The notes beneath the pieces are model-generated. The model had not been told where the DNA came from. It searched no databases and was given only the letters and a program-made list of their open reading frames with translations. A stretch of DNA of 27,551 bases from a virus. The stretch lies in IMG/VR virus record IMGVR_UViG_3300025030_001838, positions 1 to 27,551 of that record; one strand, given 5' to 3'. Below, piece by piece: positions 5,622 to 13,441 of this stretch (position 1 is the first letter of the stretch; every line of letters begins with the position of its first letter). Position numbers and translations under genes: made by a program.

Positions 5622-7510
5622 GCAGCCCGCGAAATACACGAAAGAATCTGTCCAATGCGCAACCCCAGAAGAAAAGGGGCCGCAGCAACGCGGCAGTGCA
5701 AGCAAGGCCAAGTGCTGGCTCGGTAGCCAATGCCTCGACCGGTCTGTCCGGTGAATCCGCCTCTGACGAGCGCGAACTGCAGAGTAAGCCGGAGTGTGTG
5801 GCTGCTCCTGAATCCGCGCCCCAGGCTGGCAGGCAGACTACGGAGTTCGCGAAAAGCACTCCACTGGCTGGACGTGAGACATCGCGGTCCGGCGGTGAAT
5901 CCAGCAGCAACCTTGCTTCTGCCGCGCCGAGTGCGGCCCCACCTTTTGGCATCCGGGCCGGCCAGCGCGAGCTCGAGCGCGGCATCGACGAGCACCGCAT
6001 TGTGGGGTTCCTCACCCGCCGACAGTACGGCAAGACCACCGAGGCCGCGCGCATCGCGCTCAAGAAAATGATGCGCATCGCCGGGCATGACGTCGTATTC
6101 GGCTCGGTCAAACTGGACCTCGGCCGCGAGATGGTGCGAAAGGAAGCGGCCCAGATGCAGCGGGCCTTCGCTCTTCTGGCCGCCCAGGCCGCGGCGGCGC
6201 AGACCCTGCTCGATGTCGTGGACCCGCTCAAGCATCGGTCCGTGGCGGGCATCCATGTGGATGACTGGAGCGAGCTCTACGAGCAATCCCGGCTCGAGTT
6301 CCGGCTCTACCACAGCCGCACGATCTACAGCCGCACCAAGGTGGTCGCTCTCACCCCGGATGCGGTCGGTGAGACGGGCGACCTGATCCTGGACGAGGTT
6401 GGGCGCGTCAAGCATTTCCGGGCGGTGTGGGAAGCCGTCAAACCTATCATATCGAGCAATCCTCAATTCCGTTGCCTGCTCACCACCACGCCGCCGCCGG
6501 ATGACTCGCATTATTCGTTCGAGCTGCTCGCGCCGCCGGTGGGCGAGGAGTGCCCGGTCCGGCCCGAGGGCAACTGGTACCGCAGCGAGCTCGGGGTCTG
6601 GGTCCTGCGCGTCACGGCCTGGGATGCGTATGCGGACGGCATCCCGCTCTACGACGATGACACCGGCGAGCCGCTGGATCCGGATGCCAGCCGCGCTCGG
6701 GATCACGACAAAGAAGCGTGGGACCGCAATTACGGTGTGAAATTCATTTTCGGCGGTACATCGGCCTGCAGCTTCATCGCGCTCGACACGGCCCAGAAGC
6801 GGGGGGTTGGGCAGTGTGGATATTTCAATATCCAGAGCGACTCGGATTTTGGTCCCGCACTCGTGTGGCTCGGACACCATCTCGGTAATGGACCCATCGG
6901 CCTGGGCTGGGATCTGGCCACCACCACCAAAGCCACCAGCAACCCGAGCGCGTTGTGTGTCATGGAACGGCAAGGGGCGGAGTACATTCACCGCGCGATT
7001 GTCACGTGGAAAACTGCTGACCCGGACATCGCCATCGAGCGCGCGATGCGTATCGCGCGGGTGGTCCGCAGCCGTCCCGCAGGCCCGGCGCGGCGGCTCT
7101 GCATCGACGCCACGAACGAGCGCTACTTCGCGCAGAGTGCGCGCAAGGAGCTGGGCAGCGAGGTCCCGGTCGAGCTGGTGGTGGGTAGTGAGACGACGCA
7201 ACGGCCGGGCATGGAGGAGCCGCTGACGATGAAGCAATATTTAGGAGGCCTGCTCGTGGGTGAGCTGGACGATAATCATCTCCTGCTGCCGCCGGAGCGC
7301 TACGTGCGCGAGGATTGGCGTCTGGTGCGCAAGGAGCGCGGCCAATTCGTGTGCGAGCCGGACGTGGATGGCAAGCATGGGGACACGTTTGATGCGGCCA
7401 AGCTCGCACTCCATGCGCTCACGGGCAGCGGCCCGTTTTTCTGCCAGCAGGTCAAACCACGGAAACAAGACCATCGGCGAATCGAGCGGACGAAGGGGGT
7501 GCTGGTATGA
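5618..7510 (+). CDS. Large terminase subunit, Mu gp28-like ATPase/nuclease (630 aa)
   Basis: This is the packaging motor. Walker A is at residues ~131-141 (LTRRQYGKTT), Walker B at ~255-260 (DLILDE), and a coupling motif LLTTTP at ~287-292. The RNase H-like nuclease half has the expected acidic residues: GLGWDLATTT (D432), LCIDATNERY (D497) and the HGDTFDAAKLAL motif (D589/D592). The first ~110 residues are low-complexity (S/A/P/R/E-rich) and should be disordered. Codons 3-9 come from a dispersed repeat at 5626-5644. The start overlaps the small terminase stop, and there is no other ATG until residue 151, beyond the Walker A motif. GGGGGA stands about nine bases upstream. Confidence 0.95.
   Translation: MSSPRNTRKNLSNAQPQKKRGRSNAAVQARPSAGSVANASTGLSGESASDERELQSKPECVAAPESAPQAGRQTTEFAKSTPLAGRETSRSGGESSSNLASAAPSAAPPFGIRAGQRELERGIDEHRIVGFLTRRQYGKTTEAARIALKKMMRIAGHDVVFGSVKLDLGREMVRKEAAQMQRAFALLAAQAAAAQTLLDVVDPLKHRSVAGIHVDDWSELYEQSRLEFRLYHSRTIYSRTKVVALTPDAVGETGDLILDEVGRVKHFRAVWEAVKPIISSNPQFRCLLTTTPPPDDSHYSFELLAPPVGEECPVRPEGNWYRSELGVWVLRVTAWDAYADGIPLYDDDTGEPLDPDASRARDHDKEAWDRNYGVKFIFGGTSACSFIALDTAQKRGVGQCGYFNIQSDSDFGPALVWLGHHLGNGPIGLGWDLATTTKATSNPSALCVMERQGAEYIHRAIVTWKTADPDIAIERAMRIARVVRSRPAGPARRLCIDATNERYFAQSARKELGSEVPVELVVGSETTQRPGMEEPLTMKQYLGGLLVGELDDNHLLLPPERYVREDWRLVRKERGQFVCEPDVDGKHGDTFDAAKLALHALTGSGPFFCQQVKPRKQDHRRIERTKGVLV
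5626..5644 (-). repeat. Dispersed GTGTTTCGCGGG-family repeat inside the terminase start
   Basis: CCCGCGAAATACACGAAAG is the reverse-strand form of the repeat seen at 9391-9401, 11660-11679, 13908-13936 and 19188-19217. Here it is translated as residues 3-9 (SPRNTRK) of the large terminase, five bases after the A of the ATG. Confidence 0.65.
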
Positions 7511-7769
7511 ACGGTCGCAAATGGCAGATGGCAGATGGCAAATGGCAAATGGCAAATGGCAAATGGCCTCGGTTGGCAACCCTTTTTCCGCCGTTGGTTC
7601 GTGAAATTTCGTTTGTAAGGCTGCGTATAGGCGTTTGGGCACATTCCTACCGGGTGGGTGCAAAAACCTCCTATTGTACCAATGCAGGCTATTGCAGCCA
7701 TCGTAGTGCGGGACCTGACTCCCCGATCAGCCAAAGTATGAGTCCGGGCTCAGCAACCCTTTTCCGCGC
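7511..7769. other. 259-base gap between terminase and portal, no gene
   Basis: No credible frame is present. The gap opens with the AAATGGC heptamer array (7519-7567), immediately followed by GGCAACCCTTTTTCCGCC near 7575-7591. A similar GCAACCCTTTTCCGCGCG closes the gap at 7753-7770 and supplies the GTG start of the portal. An in-frame stop at 7716-7718 bars a longer portal. The segment between looks like degraded sequence of no clear origin. Confidence 0.5.
7519..7567 (+). repeat. Heptanucleotide repeat AAATGGC/AGATGGC, seven copies
   Basis: Seven uninterrupted heptamers run AAATGGC, AGATGGC, AGATGGC, then four AAATGGC. Because seven is not a multiple of three, the array offers an ATG in all three frames and contains no stop codon in any of them. 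It begins eight bases after the terminase stop codon. It is a different sequence from the ATTCCGC array at 4737 but has the same unit length and copy number. Confidence 0.9.
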
Positions 7770-9350
7770 GTGAACACCACTTCCCAAGTCACTCCAGAGC
7801 TTGTCCGGCGCTCGATCCAGGGCCGGTTCAATCCGCTCCGTGGGCTGACACCGGAGACATTGAGCCAGCAACTGGATTGGTTCCGCGCCGGCTACCTGCG
7901 CCAACTGGCCCTGACCATGGAAGCGATCGAGGAGCGGGATGACATCATTGCGGGAGTGGCGCCCAAAAGGCGAAAAGCGGTGGCTCGCCACGGCTTCGAG
8001 ATACTCACACTACCGAATCTTTCGGACGCGGACAAGACCCGAGCGGACCGGCACGCCGCCGCGCTCCAGTATTTCTACGATCATTGCGAGTGTACTAATG
8101 CACTCGATCTGGACGAGCGCGGATCCTTCAAGCTGCTCGTCCGACAAATGATGGATGCGCCCGGCAAGCGTTGGGCCGCCCATGAGATCCTCTGGCAGCC
8201 ATCGCCCGGCGGGCTGACCGCTGAGTTCCGGTTTGTGCCGCTCTGGTTCTTCGAGCGCATCACGGGCCAGCTGCGGTTCCTCGACATCAATAAGAGTGTC
8301 GAGGGACAGCCACTCGAGGCTGGCGCCTGGATGATCACTCGAGGAGACGGTATCATGATCGCTTGTGCCGTGGCATGGATGTTCAAGAGCATCGGCCTCA
8401 AGGACTGGCTCATTTATAGCGAAAAACATGGGATGCCCGCGCTCCAGGGCAAGACGGATGCCGCCAAGGATAGCCCCGAGTGGACCGCGATGGTGGATGC
8501 GGTCGTGGCTATCGCATCAGATTTTTCGTGTGTGACGTCCAAAGGGGATCTGATCGAGAAGATCGATCTCTCGACTGAGGGGCAACTACCTTATCCGCCT
8601 CTAGTGGAGCGTATGGATCGCGCGCTAGCCATCCTCTGGCGCGGTGGTGACCTAAGCACGTTGTCGAAGGGCGGCGAGGCCGTGGGGTCACAATCGCAGC
8701 AGGGCGAGAGCGAGATGCTCGAAGAGGATGATGCCGGGATGATCGGCGAGACTCTCAATACTTGGATAGATCCATGGGTCATCCGGTACACGGTGGGAGA
8801 TGATCGGCCGTTGGCGTATGTCAAGATCCGGACACAAAACCGGCAAGACACGAAGCTCGAGATCGAGGTGGATAAATTCCTGCTCCAGTCCGGAGCGCCA
8901 CTCTCGGTCGAGAGTACGCTCGAACGCTACAACCGGCCACAGCCTGAGCCGGACGCGCTGTTACTCACGCCGCCTGCCGCCGGTTTCCCTGGCCAAACGC
9001 CCTACCCGGCCCTCGAAAATGAGGCGGTCAATCAACAGCTCCTCAATAATGTCCTCGAAGGCCTCACCGGCGTGAAGGCCCAGTGGCTCGGTGGTGTGAA
9101 ACCGTTCTTTCGCCGCCTTCTTGATGCCGCGCGCGCTCACACACTCTCGGATGCCGATTTCGTGCAGACACTCGACCACGCACAAAGGGAGATACCAGAA
9201 CTATTCTCCAAGCTCGACAAGCAAGCCCTGGCTAACGCGCTCGAGGCGGCCATGGGCGCGGGCGCACTTAACGGCGCGCTCCGAGGCTATATGACGCGGC
9301 CCACGAATGTGGAAAACCAAAAGCGGAAAGCAGAGGCAATCGATGTTTGA
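7770..9350 (+). CDS. Portal protein, DUF935 / Mu gp29 family (526 aa)
   Basis: The protein has the DUF935 layout. The N-terminus has SIQGRFNPLRGLTPETLSQQ and the helix LALTMEAIEERDDIIAGVAP, then KRRKAVARHGFEI. The central domain includes MMDAPGKRWAAHEILWQP, GAWMITRGDG and KSIGLKDWLIYSEKHGMPA (conserved GxP-type region). The C-terminal half has YPPLVERMDRALAILWRGGD and a helical tail. It forms the dodecameric ring through which DNA enters and to which the tail attaches. The start is a GTG at 7770, since an upstream in-frame stop at 7716 leaves no ATG before residue ~50 and the family N-terminus begins right after the GTG. Unlike Mu, no MuF-type minor head gene follows. Confidence 0.93.
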   Translation: MNTTSQVTPELVRRSIQGRFNPLRGLTPETLSQQLDWFRAGYLRQLALTMEAIEERDDIIAGVAPKRRKAVARHGFEILTLPNLSDADKTRADRHAAALQYFYDHCECTNALDLDERGSFKLLVRQMMDAPGKRWAAHEILWQPSPGGLTAEFRFVPLWFFERITGQLRFLDINKSVEGQPLEAGAWMITRGDGIMIACAVAWMFKSIGLKDWLIYSEKHGMPALQGKTDAAKDSPEWTAMVDAVVAIASDFSCVTSKGDLIEKIDLSTEGQLPYPPLVERMDRALAILWRGGDLSTLSKGGEAVGSQSQQGESEMLEEDDAGMIGETLNTWIDPWVIRYTVGDDRPLAYVKIRTQNRQDTKLEIEVDKFLLQSGAPLSVESTLERYNRPQPEPDALLLTPPAAGFPGQTPYPALENEAVNQQLLNNVLEGLTGVKAQWLGGVKPFFRRLLDAARAHTLSDADFVQTLDHAQREIPELFSKLDKQALANALEAAMGAGALNGALRGYMTRPTNVENQKRKAEAIDV

Positions 9351-9370
9351 CACTCAGCCTCAATCTTTCG

Positions 9371-9401
9371 CGCCTGCCTGCGCAGGCAGGTGTTTCGCGG
9401 G
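9371..9401 (+). repeat. Left copy of a 31-base inverted repeat flanking the gpG gene
   Basis: The 31 bases are exactly the reverse complement of 10018-10048. The core CCTGCCTGCGCAGGCAGG (9373-9390) is a perfect 18-base palindrome, followed by the arm TGTTTCGCGGG shared with the other dispersed repeats. It occupies most of the gap between portal and gpG and ends nine bases before the ATG at 9411. The layout is that of REP-type elements. Confidence 0.9.
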
Positions 9402-9410
9402 TCAACAGGT

Positions 9411-10016
9411 ATGATCACCGTCTCTGTCATAGACCAAGCCAGCCCGGAGCTGCGCGCACTCAGTGCGCGAGTCAGCAATCCCATCCCTGGGCTCAAGGTC
9501 GCGGGCCGCGCGGTGGCTAACCTCCTGCGCGCACACTACCGCCGCAAAGATCAGACCGAGCCCAATAAACTCGGCGGACGCCGCACCCACTATTGGAGAG
9601 CGGTTGCGCACAGCGTGCACAACCCGGTCCAGAGCGGCGCCCAGCAAGTGACCGTGAGCATCAACGATCCTACCATTGGCCACAAAATCATGGGGGGACG
9701 CATCACAGCCAAACGCGCCAAAATGCTCACTATACCCGTGCGGGCCGAGGCGCATGGCAGATATGCCGCAGTCCTGGAGCGCGCCCTGGGGATCAATCTG
9801 TTCCTGGTCAAAAAAGGCAGCAAAGCGTTCCTCGCCGGACGGACACAGAACAAGGGCAAGACAGGCGCGCTCAGAATATTTTACGTGCTTAAGCGCTGGG
9901 TCGATCAGCGGGCGGATCCCACGGCGCTCGTGCCCGAACCGCAGATGCGGGCCACGGCCACCGCTTATTTCGGGCGCTGGGTCATGCGCAACACGCGCAG
10001 CACTGGGACAACATAG
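9411..10016 (+). CDS. Phage virion morphogenesis protein, Mu gpG-like (201 aa)
   Basis: The protein starts MITVSVIDQASPELRALSAR and contains VAGRAVANLLRAHYR, a basic RKDQTEPNKLGGRRTHYWR segment and ITAKRAKMLTIPV, with LERALGINLFLV, the arrangement I associate with the Phage_tail_S / virion morphogenesis family (Mu gpG). The role expected is head completion or head-tail joining. It follows the portal as in Mu but without the MuF gene. I prefer the ATG at 9411. A GTG at 9390 in the same frame would add MFRGSTG, encoded by the dispersed repeat. The gene is bracketed by an exact 31-base inverted repeat, so the whole reading frame sits inside a repeat-bounded unit. Confidence 0.85.
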   Translation: MITVSVIDQASPELRALSARVSNPIPGLKVAGRAVANLLRAHYRRKDQTEPNKLGGRRTHYWRAVAHSVHNPVQSGAQQVTVSINDPTIGHKIMGGRITAKRAKMLTIPVRAEAHGRYAAVLERALGINLFLVKKGSKAFLAGRTQNKGKTGALRIFYVLKRWVDQRADPTALVPEPQMRATATAYFGRWVMRNTRSTGTT

Positions 10017-10017
10017 G

Positions 10018-10048
10018 CCCGCGAAACACCTGCCTGCGCAGGCAGGCG
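10018..10048 (-). repeat. Right copy of the 31-base inverted repeat flanking the gpG gene
   Basis: Exact reverse complement of 9371-9401, starting one base after the gpG stop codon and ending 12 bases before the ATG at 10061. It has the same 18-base palindromic core (10029-10046). The outer flanks (CTTTCG on the left, AAAAAG on the right) are also loosely complementary, so the original element was probably a few bases longer. Confidence 0.9.
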
Positions 10049-10060
10049 CAAAAAGAAAAT

Positions 10061-11341
10061 ATGATGCCAGAACCTAAATCCGACGAGACAGAGCAAGAGT
10101 TTACCGCACGATTCATGGGCGATCCAGATATGATGCAGGAATACCCAGATGCAGCGCAGCGCATGGCCATGTGCAAAAAGCAGTGGCAGAAAAGCAGGGA
10201 GATCATGCCCGCCGACAACACACTCGCTACCGGCCTGGCCAATGAATATAGCGTGGGGGCTGATGGATGGGTGCGGATCGCTCCTTATGGGGATCATGTT
10301 AAAGAGCGGACGATTCGCGATACTATCGGCACTCGGCAGGAGACATTGCTGCAGCGGCTGGACCGCGCCTCTGCGCAGGCGATGGTCGATAAATTCCATT
10401 CCTTTTTGGGCCGGATCAAACGGTTCATCGTGGGTGTGCCCATTTTCCGTCGCCACCCGGATCTGGCTGAGCACGCCCCCGACACGGTCGCAGCCATGTC
10501 CAATGATACCAATACTTACGGCATGTTTGCCGCGCTGGAAGCCCGCGAGGATGGGTTCTACGGACGGCCCGTCGTCAGCAAAGACGGCCAGGCCGCAATC
10601 GAACACGAGGGGTTGAAATACCTGTCACCATTTTGGTGGGTGAAGCGCATTGGGGAAAACAATGGGGTTCCTATTGTTTCTCCCACTGAGCTTATCTCCG
10701 CCGGACTCACCAACTCACCTAACATCCCCGGCGGGGAAGCTTTGGCCAACGCCAAAGACAAAATCATGAATCAGACGACGCTCATCGCACTACTCGCAAA
10801 GTTTGGCATCGCGTTGGCCAATGAAGCCACCGACGACCAGATCTCAGCCGAGATAACCAAGCTCGGCCAAAAAGCGCAGGCGGCTGCCGCGCTGGAAAAT
10901 GAAAAGACCACCACGGTCACAGAAATCAACAAGCTCAAAGACCAGGTCAACAGCAAAGAGACGGAGATATCAGCCGGCAAAGTCGCTCTTATGAATGAGC
11001 GAAATGCCCGGATCGAGCTCTTGGTCGATGCCGCGATCCGAGGAGCACGCATCCTGGCCGGCGACCGCCAATCCCGCATCAACGCGCTCAAGTCGGATTT
11101 CGAAGGCGGCAAGACAGCGCTTGAGAATGAGAAGCCGAAAATGAACACCCACTCTCAGGTCGGCGCACTGGGTGCGCGCCTCGGGGAAGGACAACGCAGC
11201 ACCACGGCTCTGAGCGCCATCACCGCTCTCGCCAATGAGCGCCGCGGAAAGAATGGCGGGGATTGGGATGAAGCCTGGGCCTATGCGCTCGAGCAGAAAC
11301 CTGAGCTCGCCGAGCAACTCCACAAACCGGGCGTGAAGTAA
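10061..11341 (+). CDS. Prohead protease with scaffold domain, Mu gpI-like (426 aa)
   Basis: In Mu-like phages this position holds gene I, a maturation protease whose C-terminal part also serves as scaffold. Here residues 1-50 carry an acidic motif (DETEQEFTARFMGDPDMMQE) seen in several phage protease N-termini. Residues ~60-225 form the protease-like domain (GVPIFRRHPDL, GMFAALEAREDGFYGRPVV and LKYLSPFWWVKR are the best landmarks; Mu gpI proteins share the P..WHPD and YxSP.. type blocks). Residues ~236-350 are a coiled coil (KTTTVTEINKLKDQVNSKET) and the end is helical and polar. An in-frame ATG at 10766 (residue 236) would make a separate scaffold like Mu gpZ. No Shine-Dalgarno is visible at either start. 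Confidence 0.87.
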   Translation: MMPEPKSDETEQEFTARFMGDPDMMQEYPDAAQRMAMCKKQWQKSREIMPADNTLATGLANEYSVGADGWVRIAPYGDHVKERTIRDTIGTRQETLLQRLDRASAQAMVDKFHSFLGRIKRFIVGVPIFRRHPDLAEHAPDTVAAMSNDTNTYGMFAALEAREDGFYGRPVVSKDGQAAIEHEGLKYLSPFWWVKRIGENNGVPIVSPTELISAGLTNSPNIPGGEALANAKDKIMNQTTLIALLAKFGIALANEATDDQISAEITKLGQKAQAAAALENEKTTTVTEINKLKDQVNSKETEISAGKVALMNERNARIELLVDAAIRGARILAGDRQSRINALKSDFEGGKTALENEKPKMNTHSQVGALGARLGEGQRSTTALSAITALANERRGKNGGDWDEAWAYALEQKPELAEQLHKPGVK

Positions 11342-11375
11342 TCGCCTCAACAGACGCAACACACAGAAAACTCTT

Positions 11376-11576
11376 ATGACAAAAAATTCACTCGAACAAC
11401 TGCAGGCGGAGAATGACAAACTGCGCGCGGAACTCAAGGACGCCGGGTTGGACCCGGACGCGATCCGCGCCAAGGTCGCCGCCGGCCTCACCAAGGACCA
11501 AGCCATCGAGGTGCTCAAGGCTCAAGCAGCCTGGGACATCGAGCTGGCCAAACTTAACCAACCCAAAACCAACTGA
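11376..11576 (+). CDS. Small coiled-coil protein between protease and decoration genes (66 aa)
   Basis: The N-terminus LEQLQAENDKLRAELKDAG is a short leucine-zipper-like coiled coil, followed by a helix-turn-helix-like stretch (PDAIRAKVAAGLTKDQAIEV) and a short tail. The second half resembles the small domain at the end of some phage head proteins (AG.T..QAI.V). It could be a scaffold-associated or capsid-assembly cofactor by position. No name is warranted. No ribosome binding site is seen. Confidence 0.6.
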   Translation: MTKNSLEQLQAENDKLRAELKDAGLDPDAIRAKVAAGLTKDQAIEVLKAQAAWDIELAKLNQPKTN

Positions 11577-11617
11577 CCACTGACAACGACGATTAACTAC
11601 TGACCAAGGACAAAACC

Positions 11618-12385
11618 ATGTTCACATTCCTCATAATCCTCCTCACCGTTTTAGCGCTCTTTAGCGTGTTTCGCGGGCCAAATCGGATCGCGCTCGCGAA
11701 CATTTCCGAGGGCACGCACCAAGGCACCACCACCAAAAAGGCGGATGGTGTCATCAACCGCAACATCCTCCTCAAGCTCGGCTCCGACGCCAAGCATGTG
11801 ACCATCTGCACCGCCGCCGATATCCCCATTGGCATCTCCGAGGATGAGGCCGACGAAGCTGAGGACCTGCTCCACGTCCATTTCCTTGGGGCGAGCGATC
11901 GCACCAAGGTCATGACCGCATCCGAAGCCATCACAGCGGGCGAGGATGTTTACACGGCCGCCGCCGGCAAGGCCCAGGATCTGCCAGTGGCCGCCGGCAC
12001 CTACTACCATGTGGGGCGGGCGCTCACCGCCGCCACCGGCGACGGCGTCGAGATCGAAGTCGAGACGTGTGTGCCCGAGAAGCTCGTGGTCATTGCCGCG
12101 CTCACCAGTGCCGACACCGACCTGGGTTCACTCACACTCACTGCCCCGGATGCGCTGACTGTCGGAGCTGATATCGGAGTCTTCACCGATCCGCCGAGCG
12201 CGGCGGAAATGGCACTGTTGCGCACCTTCGTGAATGCGTTGAAGGCCGACGTGACCGCCCTCCGCGCCACCGTCAACACGCATAAGACCGAGGGCGAGGC
12301 CATAGCGGACGCCGCCGAGGTGCTGGCGGATGATGTGCGCGAGATCGCCGTGGCTGCCACCGGCGGCAACGTCAAAATCCTGTAA
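11618..12385 (+). CDS. Head decoration protein-like, with repeat-derived N-terminus (255 aa)
   Basis: From residue ~28 the protein reads like a capsid decoration or stabilisation protein (DUF2190-like): IALANISEGTHQGTTTKKAD, ITAGEDVYTAAAGKAQDL and YHVGRALTAATGDGVEIEV, with the repeated gly/ala-rich beta pattern and the phrase DIPIGISEDEADEAED. It precedes the major capsid gene, as expected. The ATG at 11618 has AAGGA seven bases upstream, but it adds a hydrophobic leader (MFTFLIILLTVLALFSVFRG) that no decoration protein needs. The end of this leader is encoded by the dispersed repeat at 11660-11679. A GTG at 11666 inside that repeat would start the protein without the hydrophobic part. The C-terminal ~75 residues are a helical extension. 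Confidence 0.75.
   Translation: MFTFLIILLTVLALFSVFRGPNRIALANISEGTHQGTTTKKADGVINRNILLKLGSDAKHVTICTAADIPIGISEDEADEAEDLLHVHFLGASDRTKVMTASEAITAGEDVYTAAAGKAQDLPVAAGTYYHVGRALTAATGDGVEIEVETCVPEKLVVIAALTSADTDLGSLTLTAPDALTVGADIGVFTDPPSAAEMALLRTFVNALKADVTALRATVNTHKTEGEAIADAAEVLADDVREIAVAATGGNVKIL
11660..11679 (+). repeat. Dispersed repeat TTTAGCGTGTTTCGCGGGC at the decoration gene start
   Basis: TTTAGCGTGTTTCGCGGGC matches the copies at 13908-13936 and 19188-19217. It lies inside the annotated N-terminus of the decoration gene and encodes FSVFRG. Its internal GTG is an alternative start. Confidence 0.75.
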
Positions 12386-12409
12386 TAACATAATCCACAC
12401 GAATCAATT

Positions 12410-13423
12410 ATGAAGCCAACTCAATTCGCACTTTTGAACGAACAAGCCATTCTCGCCGCCGAGGGGATTCTCCCGATGCTGCCGGCCCATCTCGATCACG
12501 GTCAAGTCGCCCTGGCTAACGACACGATGTTAGCCGAAGCTTACTGGAGCGAGGAACTCACCGGGTACTCTGTCGGCTGGAAAGACCAGCGCAACATCGA
12601 AGAGACGCTCGATTTTTGTGCGCCTCCCGTGCCGGTGAACCGGCTCTTCCGCTATACGGAGTTCACGCACGCGGAAGCGTTTCTCGAGGAGCCGAACGAT
12701 GAAGATATCCGCGCCATGAACGCGGATTTCAAAACGGTCAAACCTTACACGGAGACCAAGACGAATGCCGAGACCGAGAACAAAGGGCTCACCATTATCC
12801 TGGATCTCGACCGCGTGCTGCAGAAGCCGAACTGGCGGCAGCGCTACACCGGCAAGCTCACCGAACGCTTGCTCCGCACGGAGCTGCGCCGCGCCGTGGC
12901 GCTCATCTCGGCGGCGGCCACAAACACCGCTGTGACGTGGGACACCACGGCCGGCAAGGACCCGGATCAGGACATCAAGACCGGTCTGCTCGCGGGCGAG
13001 ACAGCCTCGGGCATTTACCCCAACCGCGTCTGCTACGGCGCCACGGCGTGGAACAAGCGTGGCCTGAGCCATCGGGCACAGAACCTCGCCGGTGGCTATG
13101 CCAGCGCCGGGCAAACGCCGGCGCAAGTCGCTGCCTTCCTCGGCGTGGACGCTGTCCACGTGAGTTCCCAACGATACCGGACATCAGCATCAGCCCTGGC
13201 CGAGCTTGTAAACAACCTGGTCTTCGGTTGCTACTGCACGACAGGTGTGGACGAAGATGATCCCGCGAACTGCAAGCGGTTCTTCACCCCGACCGAAGGC
13301 GGGACGAAATACCGTGTCTACGAGCAGCAGCTCAGCGCCAAGCTCTACGCGATCACCGTCGAGCATTACAGCCTGGTGAAGATCACCAGCACACTCGGCC
13401 TGCGCAAGTGGACCGTCTCGTAA
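12410..13423 (+). CDS. Major capsid protein (337 aa)
   Basis: Order (after protease and decoration protein, before the gp36-like adaptor) and content fit a HK97-fold major capsid protein of the Mu gpT/lambda gpE class. Visible landmarks are FCAPPVPVNRLFRYTEFTHA, a central helix KLTERLLRTELRRAVALISA, the typical coat-protein block NRVCYGATAWNKRGL, the segment TPAQVAAFLGVDAVHVSSQR, and a C-terminal strand YAITVEHYSLVKITSTLG. It is short for the fold, lacking a long N-terminal delta domain, which agrees with a separate scaffold in the protease gene. There is no Shine-Dalgarno at the ATG although this should be the most abundant late protein. Confidence 0.85.
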   Translation: MKPTQFALLNEQAILAAEGILPMLPAHLDHGQVALANDTMLAEAYWSEELTGYSVGWKDQRNIEETLDFCAPPVPVNRLFRYTEFTHAEAFLEEPNDEDIRAMNADFKTVKPYTETKTNAETENKGLTIILDLDRVLQKPNWRQRYTGKLTERLLRTELRRAVALISAAATNTAVTWDTTAGKDPDQDIKTGLLAGETASGIYPNRVCYGATAWNKRGLSHRAQNLAGGYASAGQTPAQVAAFLGVDAVHVSSQRYRTSASALAELVNNLVFGCYCTTGVDEDDPANCKRFFTPTEGGTKYRVYEQQLSAKLYAITVEHYSLVKITSTLGLRKWTVS

Positions 13424-13441
13424 CCGCCACACACACCCGCG

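Noticed and set aside
5588-7237. Long minus-strand frame (549 codons) opposite the terminase
   Set aside because: It is a shadow of the GC-rich terminase codons: arginine/alanine-rich, no domain, and the plus strand carries clear Walker and nuclease motifs.
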